Shown here: positions 48,825 through 57,918 of the stretch, one piece after another
Layout: each line of letters begins with the position of its first letter
Position numbering within the stretch: the stretch's first letter is position 1
Source: JASHPR01 sp963778075
GTDB lineage: Bacteria; Actinomycetota; Actinomycetes; Streptosporangiales; Streptosporangiaceae
Length of the DNA stretch: 64,000 bases
NCBI GenBank assembly: GCA_963778075.1
Contig: CAVZTJ010000019.1
Coordinates: 1 to 64,000, forward strand
Direction of reading: 5' to 3'
Notes under the pieces: model-generated
Seen by the model: only the letters and a program-made list of their open reading frames with translations
Told to the model about the DNA's origin: nothing
The model's database searches: none
Translations under genes and position numbers: made by a program

Positions 48825-49754
48825 CTAGCCGGGCAGGGCGTCCAACCGGCGCAGGATCACGCCTTCACGGAGCGCCCAGGGGCACACCTCGAGCTCGGGC
48901 AGGTCGAACAGGTCCATCGCCGCGTCGGCAATGATCGCCCCGGCGGCGAGCTGGGGGGCCCGGCCCCTGGACACGCCGGGCAGCTTCATCCGCTCCGCGG
49001 CCGACGTCCGCGACAGCCGGTCCGCCAGCGCCGTCACCTCGGCGTGCCGCAGGAACCGCCGCACGTACGGCCCGTCGCTGGACGGGGCGGCCCCGGCGAT
49101 CCTGGCGAGCTGGCGGAACGTCTTGGACGTGGCGACCGCGTGGTCGGGCCGGCCATCCCGCATGACCGTGCCCGCGGTCGCGGCGATCTCGGCCCTGACG
49201 TGCTTGCGCAGCTGCCGCACCTCGTCGGCCGACGGCGGGTCACCGCCCAGCCAGTCCCTGGTGAGGCGGCCCGCGCCGAGCGGCAGGGACACCGCGACGC
49301 TGGGCTCCTCGTCCACGCCCGAGGCGATTTCCAGTGATCCGCCGCCAATGTCCAGCATGAGCAGCCGCCCCGAGGACCAGCCGAACCAGCGCCGGGCGGC
49401 CAGGAACGTCAGCCGGGACTCGTCCGGGCCGGGCAGCACCTTGATGTCGACGTCGGTCTCCTGCTGGATCTGGCCCAGCAGCTCGAGGCCGTTGGCCGCG
49501 TCCCGCACGGCGGAGGTCGCGAACGCCAGAAACTCCTGCACGCCCTTGTCCTCGGCGATCCGCAGCGCCTCATCCACGAAGTCGCGCAGCTGCACCTCGC
49601 AGTCCTCGGTAAGGCGGTTCTCATCGTCCAGGTGGTCGCCGAGCCGCAGCTCGGCCTTGTGCGAGAACGCGGGAACGGGCCGCGCGCCCTGGTGTGCGTC
49701 AACAACAAGCAGATGGACAGTGTTGGACCCGACGTCCAGGACCCCCAAGCGCAT
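48825..49754 (-). CDS. ppx: Exopolyphosphatase / Ppx-GppA phosphatase
   Basis: A 309-residue ASKHA-fold phosphatase that trims polyphosphate or hydrolyses pppGpp. ATP-site motifs: LDVGSNTVHLLVVD at the N-terminus, FATSAVRDAANG and MLDIGGGSLEIASG. It lacks the C-terminal HD domain of long Ppx, fitting the short actinobacterial form. ATG 49754. It lies near phosphate genes but is not in the pst operon. Converges on the chitinase gene with seven bases between. Confidence 0.9.
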   Translation of the reverse strand: MRLGVLDVGSNTVHLLVVDAHQGARPVPAFSHKAELRLGDHLDDENRLTEDCEVQLRDFVDEALRIAEDKGVQEFLAFATSAVRDAANGLELLGQIQQETDVDIKVLPGPDESRLTFLAARRWFGWSSGRLLMLDIGGGSLEIASGVDEEPSVAVSLPLGAGRLTRDWLGGDPPSADEVRQLRKHVRAEIAATAGTVMRDGRPDHAVATSKTFRQLARIAGAAPSSDGPYVRRFLRHAEVTALADRLSRTSAAERMKLPGVSRGRAPQLAAGAIIADAAMDLFDLPELEVCPWALREGVILRRLDALPG

Positions 49755-49863
49755 AACACGACGCTACCGCTCCGCCCCAGCGGAAGGGGACAGCGATGGT
49801 CCTTTCGGGCGAGGCGGGCGCGCCACTGTATGTTCGGAACATCAGGGGACCGCTGGAGGTGGC

Positions 49864-50616
49864 ATGAGCGAGAGCGCGCGAGGCAGCGTCAGGGTCGAGC
49901 AGGGGCCGAAGAGGGTCCGCGTCTACCTGGGCGGCGAACTAGTAGCCGATACCAGGACGCCGTACCTGGTGTGGGAGTCCCCGTACTACCCCACCTACTA
50001 CCTGCCCGCGTCCGACATGCGCGCGACGCTGATCCCGGCGGGAGAGACCAAGCACTCACCCAGCCGCGGTGACGGCGAGGTGCTCCACGTGAAGGTGGCC
50101 ACGGCGACGGCGGAGCGGGCGGCTGTGCGCTACCCGGACTCCCCGCTGGAGCAGCTGCGCGACCTGGTCCGGGTGGACTGGGGCGCGATGAGCGAGTGGC
50201 TGGAGGAGGACGAACCCGTATATACCCACCCGCGCGATCCGTACAAGCGGGTGGACATCCTGGCCAGCTCGCGGCACGTGCGGATCGAGGTGGACGGCAT
50301 CACCGTCGCCGAGTCGCGTCAGCCGCGGGTCCTGTTCGAGACCGGCCTGCCGCCCCGGCACTACATCCCGCTGACCGACGTGCGGATGGACATGCTGCGG
50401 CCGTCCGACACGGTGTCGCACTGCCCGTACAAGGGCAGCGCGAGCTACTGGTCGGTGGACACCGGCACACGCCTGCACCAGGACATCGTCTGGATCTACC
50501 GGACCCCGCTGCCGGAGAGCCAGAAGGTCGCGGGCCTGGCCTGCTTCTACGACGAGAAGTTGGACGTCTACCTGGACGGCGAGCTGCAGGCCAAGCCCAA
50601 GACCCCGTTCAGCTAA
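49864..50616 (+). CDS. DUF427 domain protein
   Basis: A 250-residue protein with two tandem DUF427 folds, each with a core of the type VRVYLGGELVADTRTPYLVWE...YYLPASDMRATL and VRIEVDGITVAESRQPRVLFE..HYIPLTDVRMDML, ending in a third short strand (DVYLDGE). DUF427 are small beta-barrels of unknown activity, common in actinobacteria. GGAGG lies five bases before ATG 49864. Stop overlaps the converging dipeptidase stop. Confidence 0.85.
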   Translation: MSESARGSVRVEQGPKRVRVYLGGELVADTRTPYLVWESPYYPTYYLPASDMRATLIPAGETKHSPSRGDGEVLHVKVATATAERAAVRYPDSPLEQLRDLVRVDWGAMSEWLEEDEPVYTHPRDPYKRVDILASSRHVRIEVDGITVAESRQPRVLFETGLPPRHYIPLTDVRMDMLRPSDTVSHCPYKGSASYWSVDTGTRLHQDIVWIYRTPLPESQKVAGLACFYDEKLDVYLDGELQAKPKTPFS

Positions 50617-51836
50617 TCCGCCACGGCCGGCTTGTCCAAATCTTCGATCCTGGAACGCGACGGTCCGCGGCTGGCCGAGAGCGCCCGGGCGGTTTGCTCG
50701 GCCGCGCGCAGCGTCCGGATGATGTTGCCGCTGGCCAGTTTCCCGCAGTCCTCCTCGCTCCAGCCGCGGCGAAGCAGCTCGGCGATCAGTGCCGGGTAGG
50801 TCGAGGTGTCCTCGAGCCCCTCGGGCAGCCAGTCGACCCCGTCGTAGTCACTGCCGATGCCGACGTGGTCGACGCCCGCGACCTCCCGGACGTGCTCGAC
50901 GTGGTCGGCCACCTCGGCGAGCTTCACAGCCGGCCTGGGGTGCTTGGCGATCCACTCCTGGCGCAGCTCCTTGGCCTGGCCGCGGCCTGGGACGTTCTTG
51001 AAGTCGAACCCTCGCTGCTTGGCGTCCTCGGCGAACCCGCGCTCCCAGTCGCGGCAGGCCTGGGAGACGAAGGCGGGAACGAAGTTCACCATGCAGGTGC
51101 CGCCGTTGGCGGGCATCCGCGCCAGGATCTCGTCGGGCACGTTCCTCGGGTGGTCGCAGATCGCCAGCGCAGAGGAGTGGGAGAAGATGAGCGGCCCTTC
51201 CGCGGTGTCCAGGGCGTCGCGCATGGTGTCCGGGGACACGTGGGACAGGTCCACGAGCATGCCGAGCCGCTGCATCTCCCGGACCACCTCACGGCCGAAC
51301 GGGCTCAGCCCGCCGACGACCGGGTCGTCGGTCGCCGAGTCGGCCCAGGGCAGGCTGCGGTTGTGGGTGAGGGTCATGTAGCGGACGCCGAGCGCGTACA
51401 GCGCCCGGAGCGTGCCGAGCGAGGAGCCGATGGAATGGCCCCCCTCCGCCCCGATCAGCGAGGCCACCTTGCCCGCCGCGATGATCCGCTCCACGTCGTC
51501 GGCGGTCAGCGCGAGCTCGAGGGTGCCCGGATAGCGCCGGATCAGCTCGTGCACCAGGTCGATCTGCTCCAGGGTCGTGGTGACCGCGGTCTCGCCCTCG
51601 AGGTCGGCCGACACGTACACGGACCAGAACTGTGCGCCGACGCCGCCGGCGGCCATACGAGGCCAGTCCGTCTGGATCGTGGCGACCGCGTGAGCCAGGT
51701 CGGTGGTGTCCAGATCGACGTCTTCGGCCACACGCAGCGTCCACGGCAGGTCGTTGTGGCCGTCGAGGATCGGGTGGCGGGTCAGCAGGTCGCGGGCGGC
51801 TGTGGCGGCGGCAGGGCTGGCATCGGTGCTCGTCAT
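50613..51836 (-). CDS. Membrane dipeptidase (peptidase M19)
   Basis: A 407-residue zinc enzyme of the renal-dipeptidase family, cleaving diverse dipeptides, including D-amino-acid ones. Metal ligands seen: HNDLPW (HxD), the bridging Glu in IGAEGGHSI, and later His in LTHNRS, LSHVSPD and FSHSSA. No signal peptide, so a cytosolic form. ATG 51836. The MptB-like gene follows on the same strand. Confidence 0.9.
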   Translation of the reverse strand: MTSTDASPAAATAARDLLTRHPILDGHNDLPWTLRVAEDVDLDTTDLAHAVATIQTDWPRMAAGGVGAQFWSVYVSADLEGETAVTTTLEQIDLVHELIRRYPGTLELALTADDVERIIAAGKVASLIGAEGGHSIGSSLGTLRALYALGVRYMTLTHNRSLPWADSATDDPVVGGLSPFGREVVREMQRLGMLVDLSHVSPDTMRDALDTAEGPLIFSHSSALAICDHPRNVPDEILARMPANGGTCMVNFVPAFVSQACRDWERGFAEDAKQRGFDFKNVPGRGQAKELRQEWIAKHPRPAVKLAEVADHVEHVREVAGVDHVGIGSDYDGVDWLPEGLEDTSTYPALIAELLRRGWSEEDCGKLASGNIIRTLRAAEQTARALSASRGPSRSRIEDLDKPAVAD

Positions 51837-51845
51837 TGCCCCAGC

Positions 51846-53399
51846 TTACGTAGATCGTCCGGGCGCCTGCTCGGTGGCTTTGACCTGCGAGCAGCCGGCC
51901 CGCGGAGGGAGCGCCGCCGCGCTAAGACCGGACAGCCAGCGGCGGGTGATGCACAGCCAGATAAGCGCGGTCGCGATGGCCAGCAGGGCCAGCGGCGCGA
52001 GGTCACGGGCGACGGCGTCGTCGGCCTGCGCGAGCCAGGGCGGTCTCAGCCGCGTGTAGAAGGTCACGCCGGGCAACTCGGCCACCCCGCCCACCACGGC
52101 GCGGCCCAGCGCGATCCAGTCCAGCCGGGTGGCGGGCATGACGGCGAGCAGCGGGAAGATCATGGCGTCGAACCAGGGCCGCTGCTGCGGCGAGGTGACC
52201 AGCCAGGCGAGAGATAGCGCGAGGGACGGCCGGATCGCGGGCAGTTCGGGCGGTCCTTCCGGCAGGCGCCATAGCAGCAGCGCGGCTAGCAGCACCGCTG
52301 CGACGACCCCTAGCAGGTCGGTCCGCCGGCTCGGGTCATGCCAGTCCAGGGCCCGGTACAAGAGCTGCCACGGCTGGTACAGGTCGACGCCGGCGTTCCC
52401 GCGCTTCACCTGGGCAACCAGCGCGGGGCGCCCCCCGGCCAGCAGGTAGCTGGGCACCAGGACGATGGTGGCGCCGACTCCCACGGCCGCCAGCACCCGC
52501 GGGGACCGGTATGCCGCCCACACTAGGCCGAACCCGAACAGCGCTAACGGCGCCTTGACCGCTGCCGCGCCGCCGGCCAGCAGACCGGCCAGCAGACCGC
52601 TGCGAACGTCCATCCGGCGCAGCGCCAGCAGCCCGGCCACTCCGGCCGCCGCCGCGAGCCCGTCCACGTGCCCGCCCGCCATCACCGCGAGCAGCATCAG
52701 CGGGTTCACCGACCACAGCAGGTGCGCCCGGGCATGCCGGCCGGCCTCCGAGCGCAGCAGCCGGTCCAGGGCCGCCACGATCGCCAGATACGCGATGCCC
52801 GACCACACCTTTAACCAGAACAGCGTCAGCCGGGCCGACGTCCCGCCGAGTTCGGACGCTGCCTTCTCGGTGACCGTGGCCAGCGGACCATAGACCGAGG
52901 GATCGTGCTCCCACGGAACCGGCGCGATCGCGCCGATCGGATCCCCGGATCGCCGCAGCTCTGCCGGGGTTATCCGGTAGGGGCTGTGCCCGAGTGCGGC
53001 GATCCGCCCGTAGACCGCGTAGTCCAGCATGTCGGTCGAGCCGATCGGTGGCAGCAGGGTCAGCGCCACGACCGCCAGGATCGAGCCGATGATCAGGTTT
53101 CGCGGCCGCGGCCGCCATCCGCGTTGCACCGCGACCAGCCCGGCGCCAAGACCAGCCCCGCCGATGAGCACGATGCCCCAGGTCAGGAACGTCACGAGCA
53201 CGTCGGGAAGGGCCAGGTGGGCGGCGTAGGGCGGCCAGCCCGATGTGCCAGGCGTCGTCGGCACTGCCGCCGACGGCCCCGCCAGGCCGACCAGAACCAT
53301 CAGCGTCACGCTTAGCGCGATGGCGGCCATCGCAGCCCTGGCTAGCCAGGGGACATCCTGCGGCACGGCCGGCTCGCGCGGCTCCTGCACCGAGCGCAT
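51846..53399 (-). CDS. Polyprenyl-phosphomannose-dependent mannosyltransferase (MptB-like)
   Basis: A 517-residue GT-C/GT87-type membrane enzyme with a dozen helices. The acidic catalytic loop GSTDMLDYAVYGRIAALGHSPY, WEHDPSVYGP and HVDGLAAAAG match the mycobacterial MptB/alpha-1,6-mannosyltransferases that build lipomannan or lipoglycan. The chosen ATG 53399 has GAGGA upstream; another at 53441 lacks a ribosome site. The 260 bases before the next gene hold a C-rich stretch of CCCAACC-type repeats (53480-53510) and no gene. Confidence 0.85.
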   Translation of the reverse strand: MRSVQEPREPAVPQDVPWLARAAMAAIALSVTLMVLVGLAGPSAAVPTTPGTSGWPPYAAHLALPDVLVTFLTWGIVLIGGAGLGAGLVAVQRGWRPRPRNLIIGSILAVVALTLLPPIGSTDMLDYAVYGRIAALGHSPYRITPAELRRSGDPIGAIAPVPWEHDPSVYGPLATVTEKAASELGGTSARLTLFWLKVWSGIAYLAIVAALDRLLRSEAGRHARAHLLWSVNPLMLLAVMAGGHVDGLAAAAGVAGLLALRRMDVRSGLLAGLLAGGAAAVKAPLALFGFGLVWAAYRSPRVLAAVGVGATIVLVPSYLLAGGRPALVAQVKRGNAGVDLYQPWQLLYRALDWHDPSRRTDLLGVVAAVLLAALLLWRLPEGPPELPAIRPSLALSLAWLVTSPQQRPWFDAMIFPLLAVMPATRLDWIALGRAVVGGVAELPGVTFYTRLRPPWLAQADDAVARDLAPLALLAIATALIWLCITRRWLSGLSAAALPPRAGCSQVKATEQAPGRST

Positions 53400-53661
53400 G
53401 CGGCTTGGTTCCTCACACGGGTTGAGCAGGACGAAAACCATCGGGCATCACGGAGGGTATCGGTCCGGCTCCACAGACGCACCACCCACCCAACCCAACC
53501 GACCCAACCCTCACCGACGTGCCGCCTACCCACCCCAAGCGACCGGCGCATTGACGACGTGAGGATCCGCACTCGGCGCGTTCGGATGCCGTTAGGAACG
53601 CCGCCGGCACCGGCTAGCGGAAGGACCATGTATGGCGGAGGTTGTGCACAGGAGGTGTCGG

Positions 53662-54393
53662 GTGAAGCGCTACCTGACCAGGGACGCCGCCGCGGTCGCC
53701 GCCGGGCTGCTGCTGCCGGTGGCCGTTTCGGCGCTGCTGCTCCCGCTGCGGTCCAGCTGGTCGAACACGAACGTCGCCCTGGTGCTGGTGGTAGCGGTGG
53801 TCGCGGTGGCCGCGATCGGCAACCGGTGGGCGGGCGCGCTGGCCGCGCTCTCCGCAGCCGCCTGGTTCGATTTCTTTTTCACCGTGCCCTACTACCGGTT
53901 TGCGATCTCCCGGTCGGCTGACATCAGAACCGCCCTGCTGTTGCTGGTGGTTGGCGTGGCCGTGTCCCAGCTTGCCGCCAGGGCCAGACGGTTCCGGGTG
54001 CTGGCGATCACCGACGCGCGCTACCTGGCCGAGATTCACGAGGCGTCGGAGCTCGCGCAGACGGCCAGGTCGCCCGACGTCGTGGTCGACCACATCAAGG
54101 ACCAGCTCATCAGCGTGCTTGACCTGGCTGGATGTCGGTTCGAGTACGGGTCCCTGCTCGGGCACCGGCCGCGGCTGGAGCAGGACGGCAGCGTCATGGT
54201 CGGGCGGCACCGGTATGCCGTTGAGGACGGAGGCCTGCCGGGCGAGGAGATCGAACTGCGGACGACCGCCAACGGCCGGTATTACGGGCGGTTCATGCTG
54301 GCGCCCAAGCCGATGTCTCGGCCCTCTCTGCAGGCTCGCCTGGTCGCGGTGACCCTGGCCGACCAGGCCGGGCTCGCTTTCAGCGCCCGTTAA
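53662..54393 (+). CDS. DUF4118 sensor-like membrane protein
   Basis: A 243-residue protein: DUF4118 membrane domain (four helices, as in KdpD; includes LVVAVVAVAAIGNRWAGALAA and AAWFDFFFTVPYYRF) followed by a GAF-like domain (about 130-235). The kinase part of KdpD-type sensors is absent, so it may be a solo sensor or scaffold. GTG 53662 is preceded by AGGAGG with six bases spacing; an ATG at 53632 with GGAAGG is an alternative start. No kinase partner nearby. Confidence 0.8.
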   Translation: MKRYLTRDAAAVAAGLLLPVAVSALLLPLRSSWSNTNVALVLVVAVVAVAAIGNRWAGALAALSAAAWFDFFFTVPYYRFAISRSADIRTALLLLVVGVAVSQLAARARRFRVLAITDARYLAEIHEASELAQTARSPDVVVDHIKDQLISVLDLAGCRFEYGSLLGHRPRLEQDGSVMVGRHRYAVEDGGLPGEEIELRTTANGRYYGRFMLAPKPMSRPSLQARLVAVTLADQAGLAFSAR

Positions 54394-54396
54394 AGC

Positions 54397-54413
54397 GCGC
54401 GCCTCTGGCGCGC
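54397..54413. terminator. Hairpin after the DUF4118 gene
   Basis: GCGCGCC-TCT-GGCGCGC, perfect 7-bp stem, four bases past the stop. A run of A follows on the plus strand (a run of T precedes it on the minus strand), so it may work in either direction. Confidence 0.55.
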
Positions 54414-54488
54414 AAAAACCCTTACTATTTCACGTATGACGTTATGGATCACCGTCGCGCCACCTTGCGCAGGCTGGCGGGGTGAGCC

Positions 54489-54689
54489 ATGGGAGTAGCG
54501 ATAATCGCGCTGGTAATTGCCTGCGTTATCGGCTGGCACGCCAGTAGAGCGCACATGTCTCATGGCCTCATACCGTTCAGGAAAGGCCAGCTGCCCGCCA
54601 TGCGCCGTGAGCGAACGCGCTATATTCTCCGGACGCTCTTGCTGGCAGTCATAGTCCTGGTGATTCTGGTGCTCTTCGCGAAGCACTAA
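54489..54689 (+). CDS. Small membrane protein
   Basis: 66 residues with an N-terminal helix (VAIIALVIACVIGWHA), a basic middle (RKGQLPAMRRERTRYILR) and a C-terminal helix (TLLLAVIVLVILVLFA). GGGGTGAGCC precedes ATG 54489. Helix-loop-helix membrane peptides of this size are common near regulatory genes; function unknown. Its last four bases overlap the converging P-loop kinase stop. Confidence 0.55.
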   Translation: MGVAIIALVIACVIGWHASRAHMSHGLIPFRKGQLPAMRRERTRYILRTLLLAVIVLVILVLFAKH

Positions 54690-55282
54690 GCGCTGACGAA
54701 CGCGACGACGTCGCTGAGCGCGGGGCGGTAGCCGTTGGTGGTGTCGACCTCGACCCAGGGCGCGTCGACGCTGACCCGGTCGAACGCGTTGTGGGCCTGG
54801 GCCTGGCGCGCCGCGTCGCCGTAGGTGGGGTCGGCGTGCGCCCGGCGCAGCGGGTTCTGCGCCGTTCTTCGCAAGATCCGCTGGAACGCCACGTCCGCGG
54901 CAACCACGGCGTGCACGATGCGGATGCGGGCCAGGCCGTGGAACGGCTCCAGCCGGGGACGCCACACCCGGTCCTGGAACGCTGCCTCGGCCACGACCGT
55001 CACTCCGGCCCGGATCAGCAGGTCAAGCACGCCGAAGAAGACCGGCAGGGTCCGCATGGTCAGTTCGTCATCTCGCGCGGCCACGAACTCCGGAGTGTTA
55101 TGCACCATTCCTTCCTTTATCTCGTCGCGGCAGATCGCCGGGCATCCGATCGCCCGCGCGATCTCATGCGCGAGCGTGGTCTTGCCCGACCCGGCCGGGC
55201 CACTCACCACGACGAGCACCGGAAGATCGCCCATCCTCCCAGTTATAAAGGTCACCTCCCCTTGTGGGTCCATCCTTCCCAT
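54686..55282 (-). CDS. P-loop kinase (zeta-toxin/AAA-type small kinase)
   Basis: A 197-residue P-loop protein with GPAGSGKTT (about residue 28) and a later FHGLARIRIVHAVV-type strand; the CRDEIKEG and AEAAFQDR segments resemble zeta-toxin and chloramphenicol phosphotransferase-like kinases. Substrate unknown, no antitoxin visible. Several starts (55282, 55273, 55255, 55234) compete; GGGGAGG and GGGAGG lie among them, so the exact N-terminus is open. Confidence 0.78.
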   Translation of the reverse strand: MGRMDPQGEVTFITGRMGDLPVLVVVSGPAGSGKTTLAHEIARAIGCPAICRDEIKEGMVHNTPEFVAARDDELTMRTLPVFFGVLDLLIRAGVTVVAEAAFQDRVWRPRLEPFHGLARIRIVHAVVAADVAFQRILRRTAQNPLRRAHADPTYGDAARQAQAHNAFDRVSVDAPWVEVDTTNGYRPALSDVVAFVSA

Positions 55283-55437
55283 ACAAATCGCCCACCCTCG
55301 CCGTTAGGGCGGCGGCGGGCCAGATGGCGCGCTCCCAGGCCGCAGCACGGCCCCGGGCCGCGTCCTGCGGGCTAATGGGTATATCCCGGGGCGACGTGTG
55401 ATGCTGGCAGCTGACCCGACCGCTGAGGAGTGATCAA

Positions 55438-56553
55438 ATGACCGCGGCCCGTCCGCCCGCGCAGCCATCCCGGCAGAAGGGCGCGCAGGTCCACGACCTG
55501 CTGCCGCTCGGCGACTGGATCCGGCACCATTCCCTGCGCAGCTGGCCGGTGCTGCTGTTCCTGGTCCTGATCTGCGTGCCAACGATCGCGCTGGTCATCC
55601 TCGGCGCAAACCCGAGCGCGCGCACGTTCGACAGCGTCGCCTGGATCTTCGCCGCGTACTTCGGTCTCGCCTGGCTGCTGCTGCTCGGCGTCATAATCCG
55701 GCCGGAGCACGTGACCAGGCTCCTGCTCCTGGTGGTGACCGCGATCGCGCTGGTGGTGGAGATCCCGTTGGCCGTGACGCTGGAGACCGTGCTGCATGCC
55801 AGCAACGCGGGCCTCGGCCACAGCATCTACAGCGTCGGGATACCCGAAGAGCTCGCCAAGGCCATTCCGGTGCTCGTCATCGCGATCTTCTACGTGCACC
55901 GCCGGTCCCTGGAGCCGAGGGACTACCTGTTCCTGGGAGCGGTCAGCGGGCTGGTCTTCGGGGCCAGCGAGGTCGTGCACTACTTCACGGTCAACGGGGT
56001 TGTCGAGTTCTACCTGACGGTCAAGGCGGCACTCCCCTCGATACAGAACCTGATCAACAGCGGGCACTCCACGTCCACGTCGCTGTTTGCCGTGCTCATC
56101 GGCCCGGTGCGGTACTTCATCCTGAACTTCGTCTGGCGGTTCCTGACCGACTCGATCACCCACGCCTGCTGGGCCGGGCTGACCGGCTACTTCATCGGGC
56201 TCGCGGTGAGCGGACGGCACAAGTGGTACACGGTGGGCTGGATCGGACTGGTCATCGCTGCGGTCTTGCACGGGCTCAACGACTGGGGTCGGGTGAACGG
56301 CCACCCGGTGTGGATCCTGGTGACGCTGGTCAGCGGGATCCTGTTCCTCGGCTACGCCAAGGTCGGCTCCCGTGCCCCGCTGCACCTGTTCGACGGCGAG
56401 CCGCAACCCGGCCCGCGGCACGCCACGCCAGCCGCACCGAGCGGGCAGGCCGCCGGGACCGCGGCCGGATCTCCCTCGGCTGCCCCGGGCCATCCGGGCG
56501 TCCCCGAGCCGGTGCCAGCCGGCGGGCGGATACGGCCGTGGTGGGAGCACTAG
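55438..56553 (+). CDS. PrsW-family intramembrane metalloprotease
   Basis: A 371-residue membrane protein with about eight helices and the PrsW motifs: EELAK, FGASEVVHYF, SITHACWAGLTGYFIG and VLHGLNDWG, which place His and Glu residues for zinc. In Bacillus, PrsW cuts the anti-sigma RsiW; here it might act on the RskA-type anti-sigma at 38.7 kb or another. N-terminal and C-terminal tails are hydrophilic. ATG 55438. Confidence 0.88.
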   Translation: MTAARPPAQPSRQKGAQVHDLLPLGDWIRHHSLRSWPVLLFLVLICVPTIALVILGANPSARTFDSVAWIFAAYFGLAWLLLLGVIIRPEHVTRLLLLVVTAIALVVEIPLAVTLETVLHASNAGLGHSIYSVGIPEELAKAIPVLVIAIFYVHRRSLEPRDYLFLGAVSGLVFGASEVVHYFTVNGVVEFYLTVKAALPSIQNLINSGHSTSTSLFAVLIGPVRYFILNFVWRFLTDSITHACWAGLTGYFIGLAVSGRHKWYTVGWIGLVIAAVLHGLNDWGRVNGHPVWILVTLVSGILFLGYAKVGSRAPLHLFDGEPQPGPRHATPAAPSGQAAGTAAGSPSAAPGHPGVPEPVPAGGRIRPWWEH

Positions 56554-56567
56554 GGCAGCCCGCCCCA

Positions 56568-56939
56568 CTACTCCTCCGCGTGGCAGACGGCTTCCACGTT
56601 GTTGCCGTCCGGATCCCGCACGAACGCCCCGTAGTAGCTGGGGTGGTACTCCGGCCACACGCGCGGCTCGTGCAGCACCTCCGCGCCGGCGTCCACCGCC
56701 GCCTGGAAGAACGCCCGCACGGCCGCGCGGTCCGGCGCGGTGAAGGCGATGTGTGACTCGCGGAAGCCGTCCCCGGTGGTCAGCGGGCCGATCCAGAACT
56801 CCGGCATGGGCGGGACTCCGTAACCGATGACGTCGCCGAAGTCCATCGCCCGCCGCCCGCCCACCGGGGCGAGCACCGTATCGTAGAACGCCGCGCTCAC
56901 GGTGACGTCTGCGCACTGGATCGCAAGATGATCGATCAT
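56568..56939 (-). CDS. VOC-family (glyoxalase/bleomycin-resistance-like) protein
   Basis: A 123-residue single VOC fold: MIDHLAIQCADVTVSAAFYD (first metal His), SHIAFTAPDRAAVRAFFQ (second His/edge), YHPSYYGAFVRDPDGNNVEAV (metal Glu). It may bind a small ligand or act as a dioxygenase/resistance protein. ATG 56939. Converges with PrsW. Confidence 0.85.
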   Translation of the reverse strand: MIDHLAIQCADVTVSAAFYDTVLAPVGGRRAMDFGDVIGYGVPPMPEFWIGPLTTGDGFRESHIAFTAPDRAAVRAFFQAAVDAGAEVLHEPRVWPEYHPSYYGAFVRDPDGNNVEAVCHAEE

Positions 56940-57090
56940 GACGCCATCTTCGCGGTGGACGGACGGCTGTCGCCAGCATCCGGCCCGGCCCGCCGCCCGC
57001 GAACTCGACGGGGGCTTTGGGTAAATCGGTTGCCGGCCGATATCGGGCAGTGGTTCACTCGCCGGGCATCCCAGCCGCGAAAGGCGCCGA

Positions 57091-57801
57091 GTGTCAGCAC
57101 GGTCGCGCTCGCCCGGTGATCGCGTCGGCGTGGTCGGCATGGCGGCCAGCCGCGTGTTCGTGTTCGCGATCGTCGCCTACCTGGCCGTGGTCACCATGCG
57201 GCCGCTATTTTCTCCGCTGGTCACCGGCTGGGTCCTCGGCAGGGTCGACTCCGGCGTGCGCGCGACGGCGCTGTCGGCGACCGACATGTTCGACAGCGGA
57301 GGCCAGATCGTCGGCGGGCCCATCGTGGGCGTCATCGGCGTCCTGGCCACGATCCGCATCGCGCTGGTGGCCGCGGGCCTGCGGCACTGCCTGATCGAGG
57401 GCGACAACCTCGACATGGCATATCCGGCGCCATGGGAGCACCACCTCGCCGAGCGCAACCTCGCGGCGATGTGGTCCAACTACCGCGCGCTCGGCTACCG
57501 CCGGATGATCTACACGAACACTGCGAGCGTGCTCGAGAAGGTGATCGGCGAGCTCACGGCGGCCATGGGCGACGACCCACAGGTCACGGGCGTGCTGCTG
57601 ACCTGCAGCGACGCAACCGCCCGGCGGCGGCTCGCGCAGCGCGAGATCGGATCGGCGCTGGACTGGCACGTGGAGCGCAGCGCCCAGATGGCGCGCAGGC
57701 TAGACCGGCACGCCCCCGCCTGGGTGCACCGCGTAGCCACCGACGGACGGACCGTCGCCGACATCGCGGCCGAAGTCATCTCCCTGACCGCCTGGACCTA
57801 G
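57091..57801 (+). pseudogene. Fusion of an MFS-transporter end and a P-loop-less kinase
   Basis: The first about 97 residues match the C-terminal half of a major-facilitator transporter (FSPLVTGWVLGRVDSGVRA, DSGGQIVGGPIVGVIG). The frame then runs into the second half of a small P-loop kinase family (CLIEGDNLDMAYPAPWEHH, LAERNLAAMWSNYRALGYRR, TCSDATARRRLAQREIG) with no P-loop. Junction near 57379. Neither part can work alone, so it looks like a deletion-fusion of two genes rather than a natural fusion. The first 40 codons are doubtful. Confidence 0.72.
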
Positions 57802-57830
57802 CCAGCCCGCGCGCCGGCCGCCACGGCGTG

Positions 57831-57880
57831 CATGAATGAACCAAAAGACGGCCTGGAGGCCGTCAAACGGTACATCCACG
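57831..57880. repeat. 50-bp hairpin element, copy 2
   Basis: CATGAATGAACC-AAAA-GACGGCC-TGGA-GGCCGTC-AAAC-GGTACATCCACG: same length and internal loops as copy 1 (44754-44803), inner stem changed but still paired, outer stem with three mismatches. Lies between the fusion pseudogene and the nucleotidyltransferase. Confidence 0.8.
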
Positions 57881-57918
57881 GCAGCAAACGTCATCGCGGG
57901 ACGGCTATCGTTCGGCCT

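Noticed and set aside
54686..55282. Toxin of a toxin-antitoxin pair
   Set aside because: Zeta-like P-loop is suggestive, but no antitoxin gene is adjacent; the neighbour small membrane protein is convergent.
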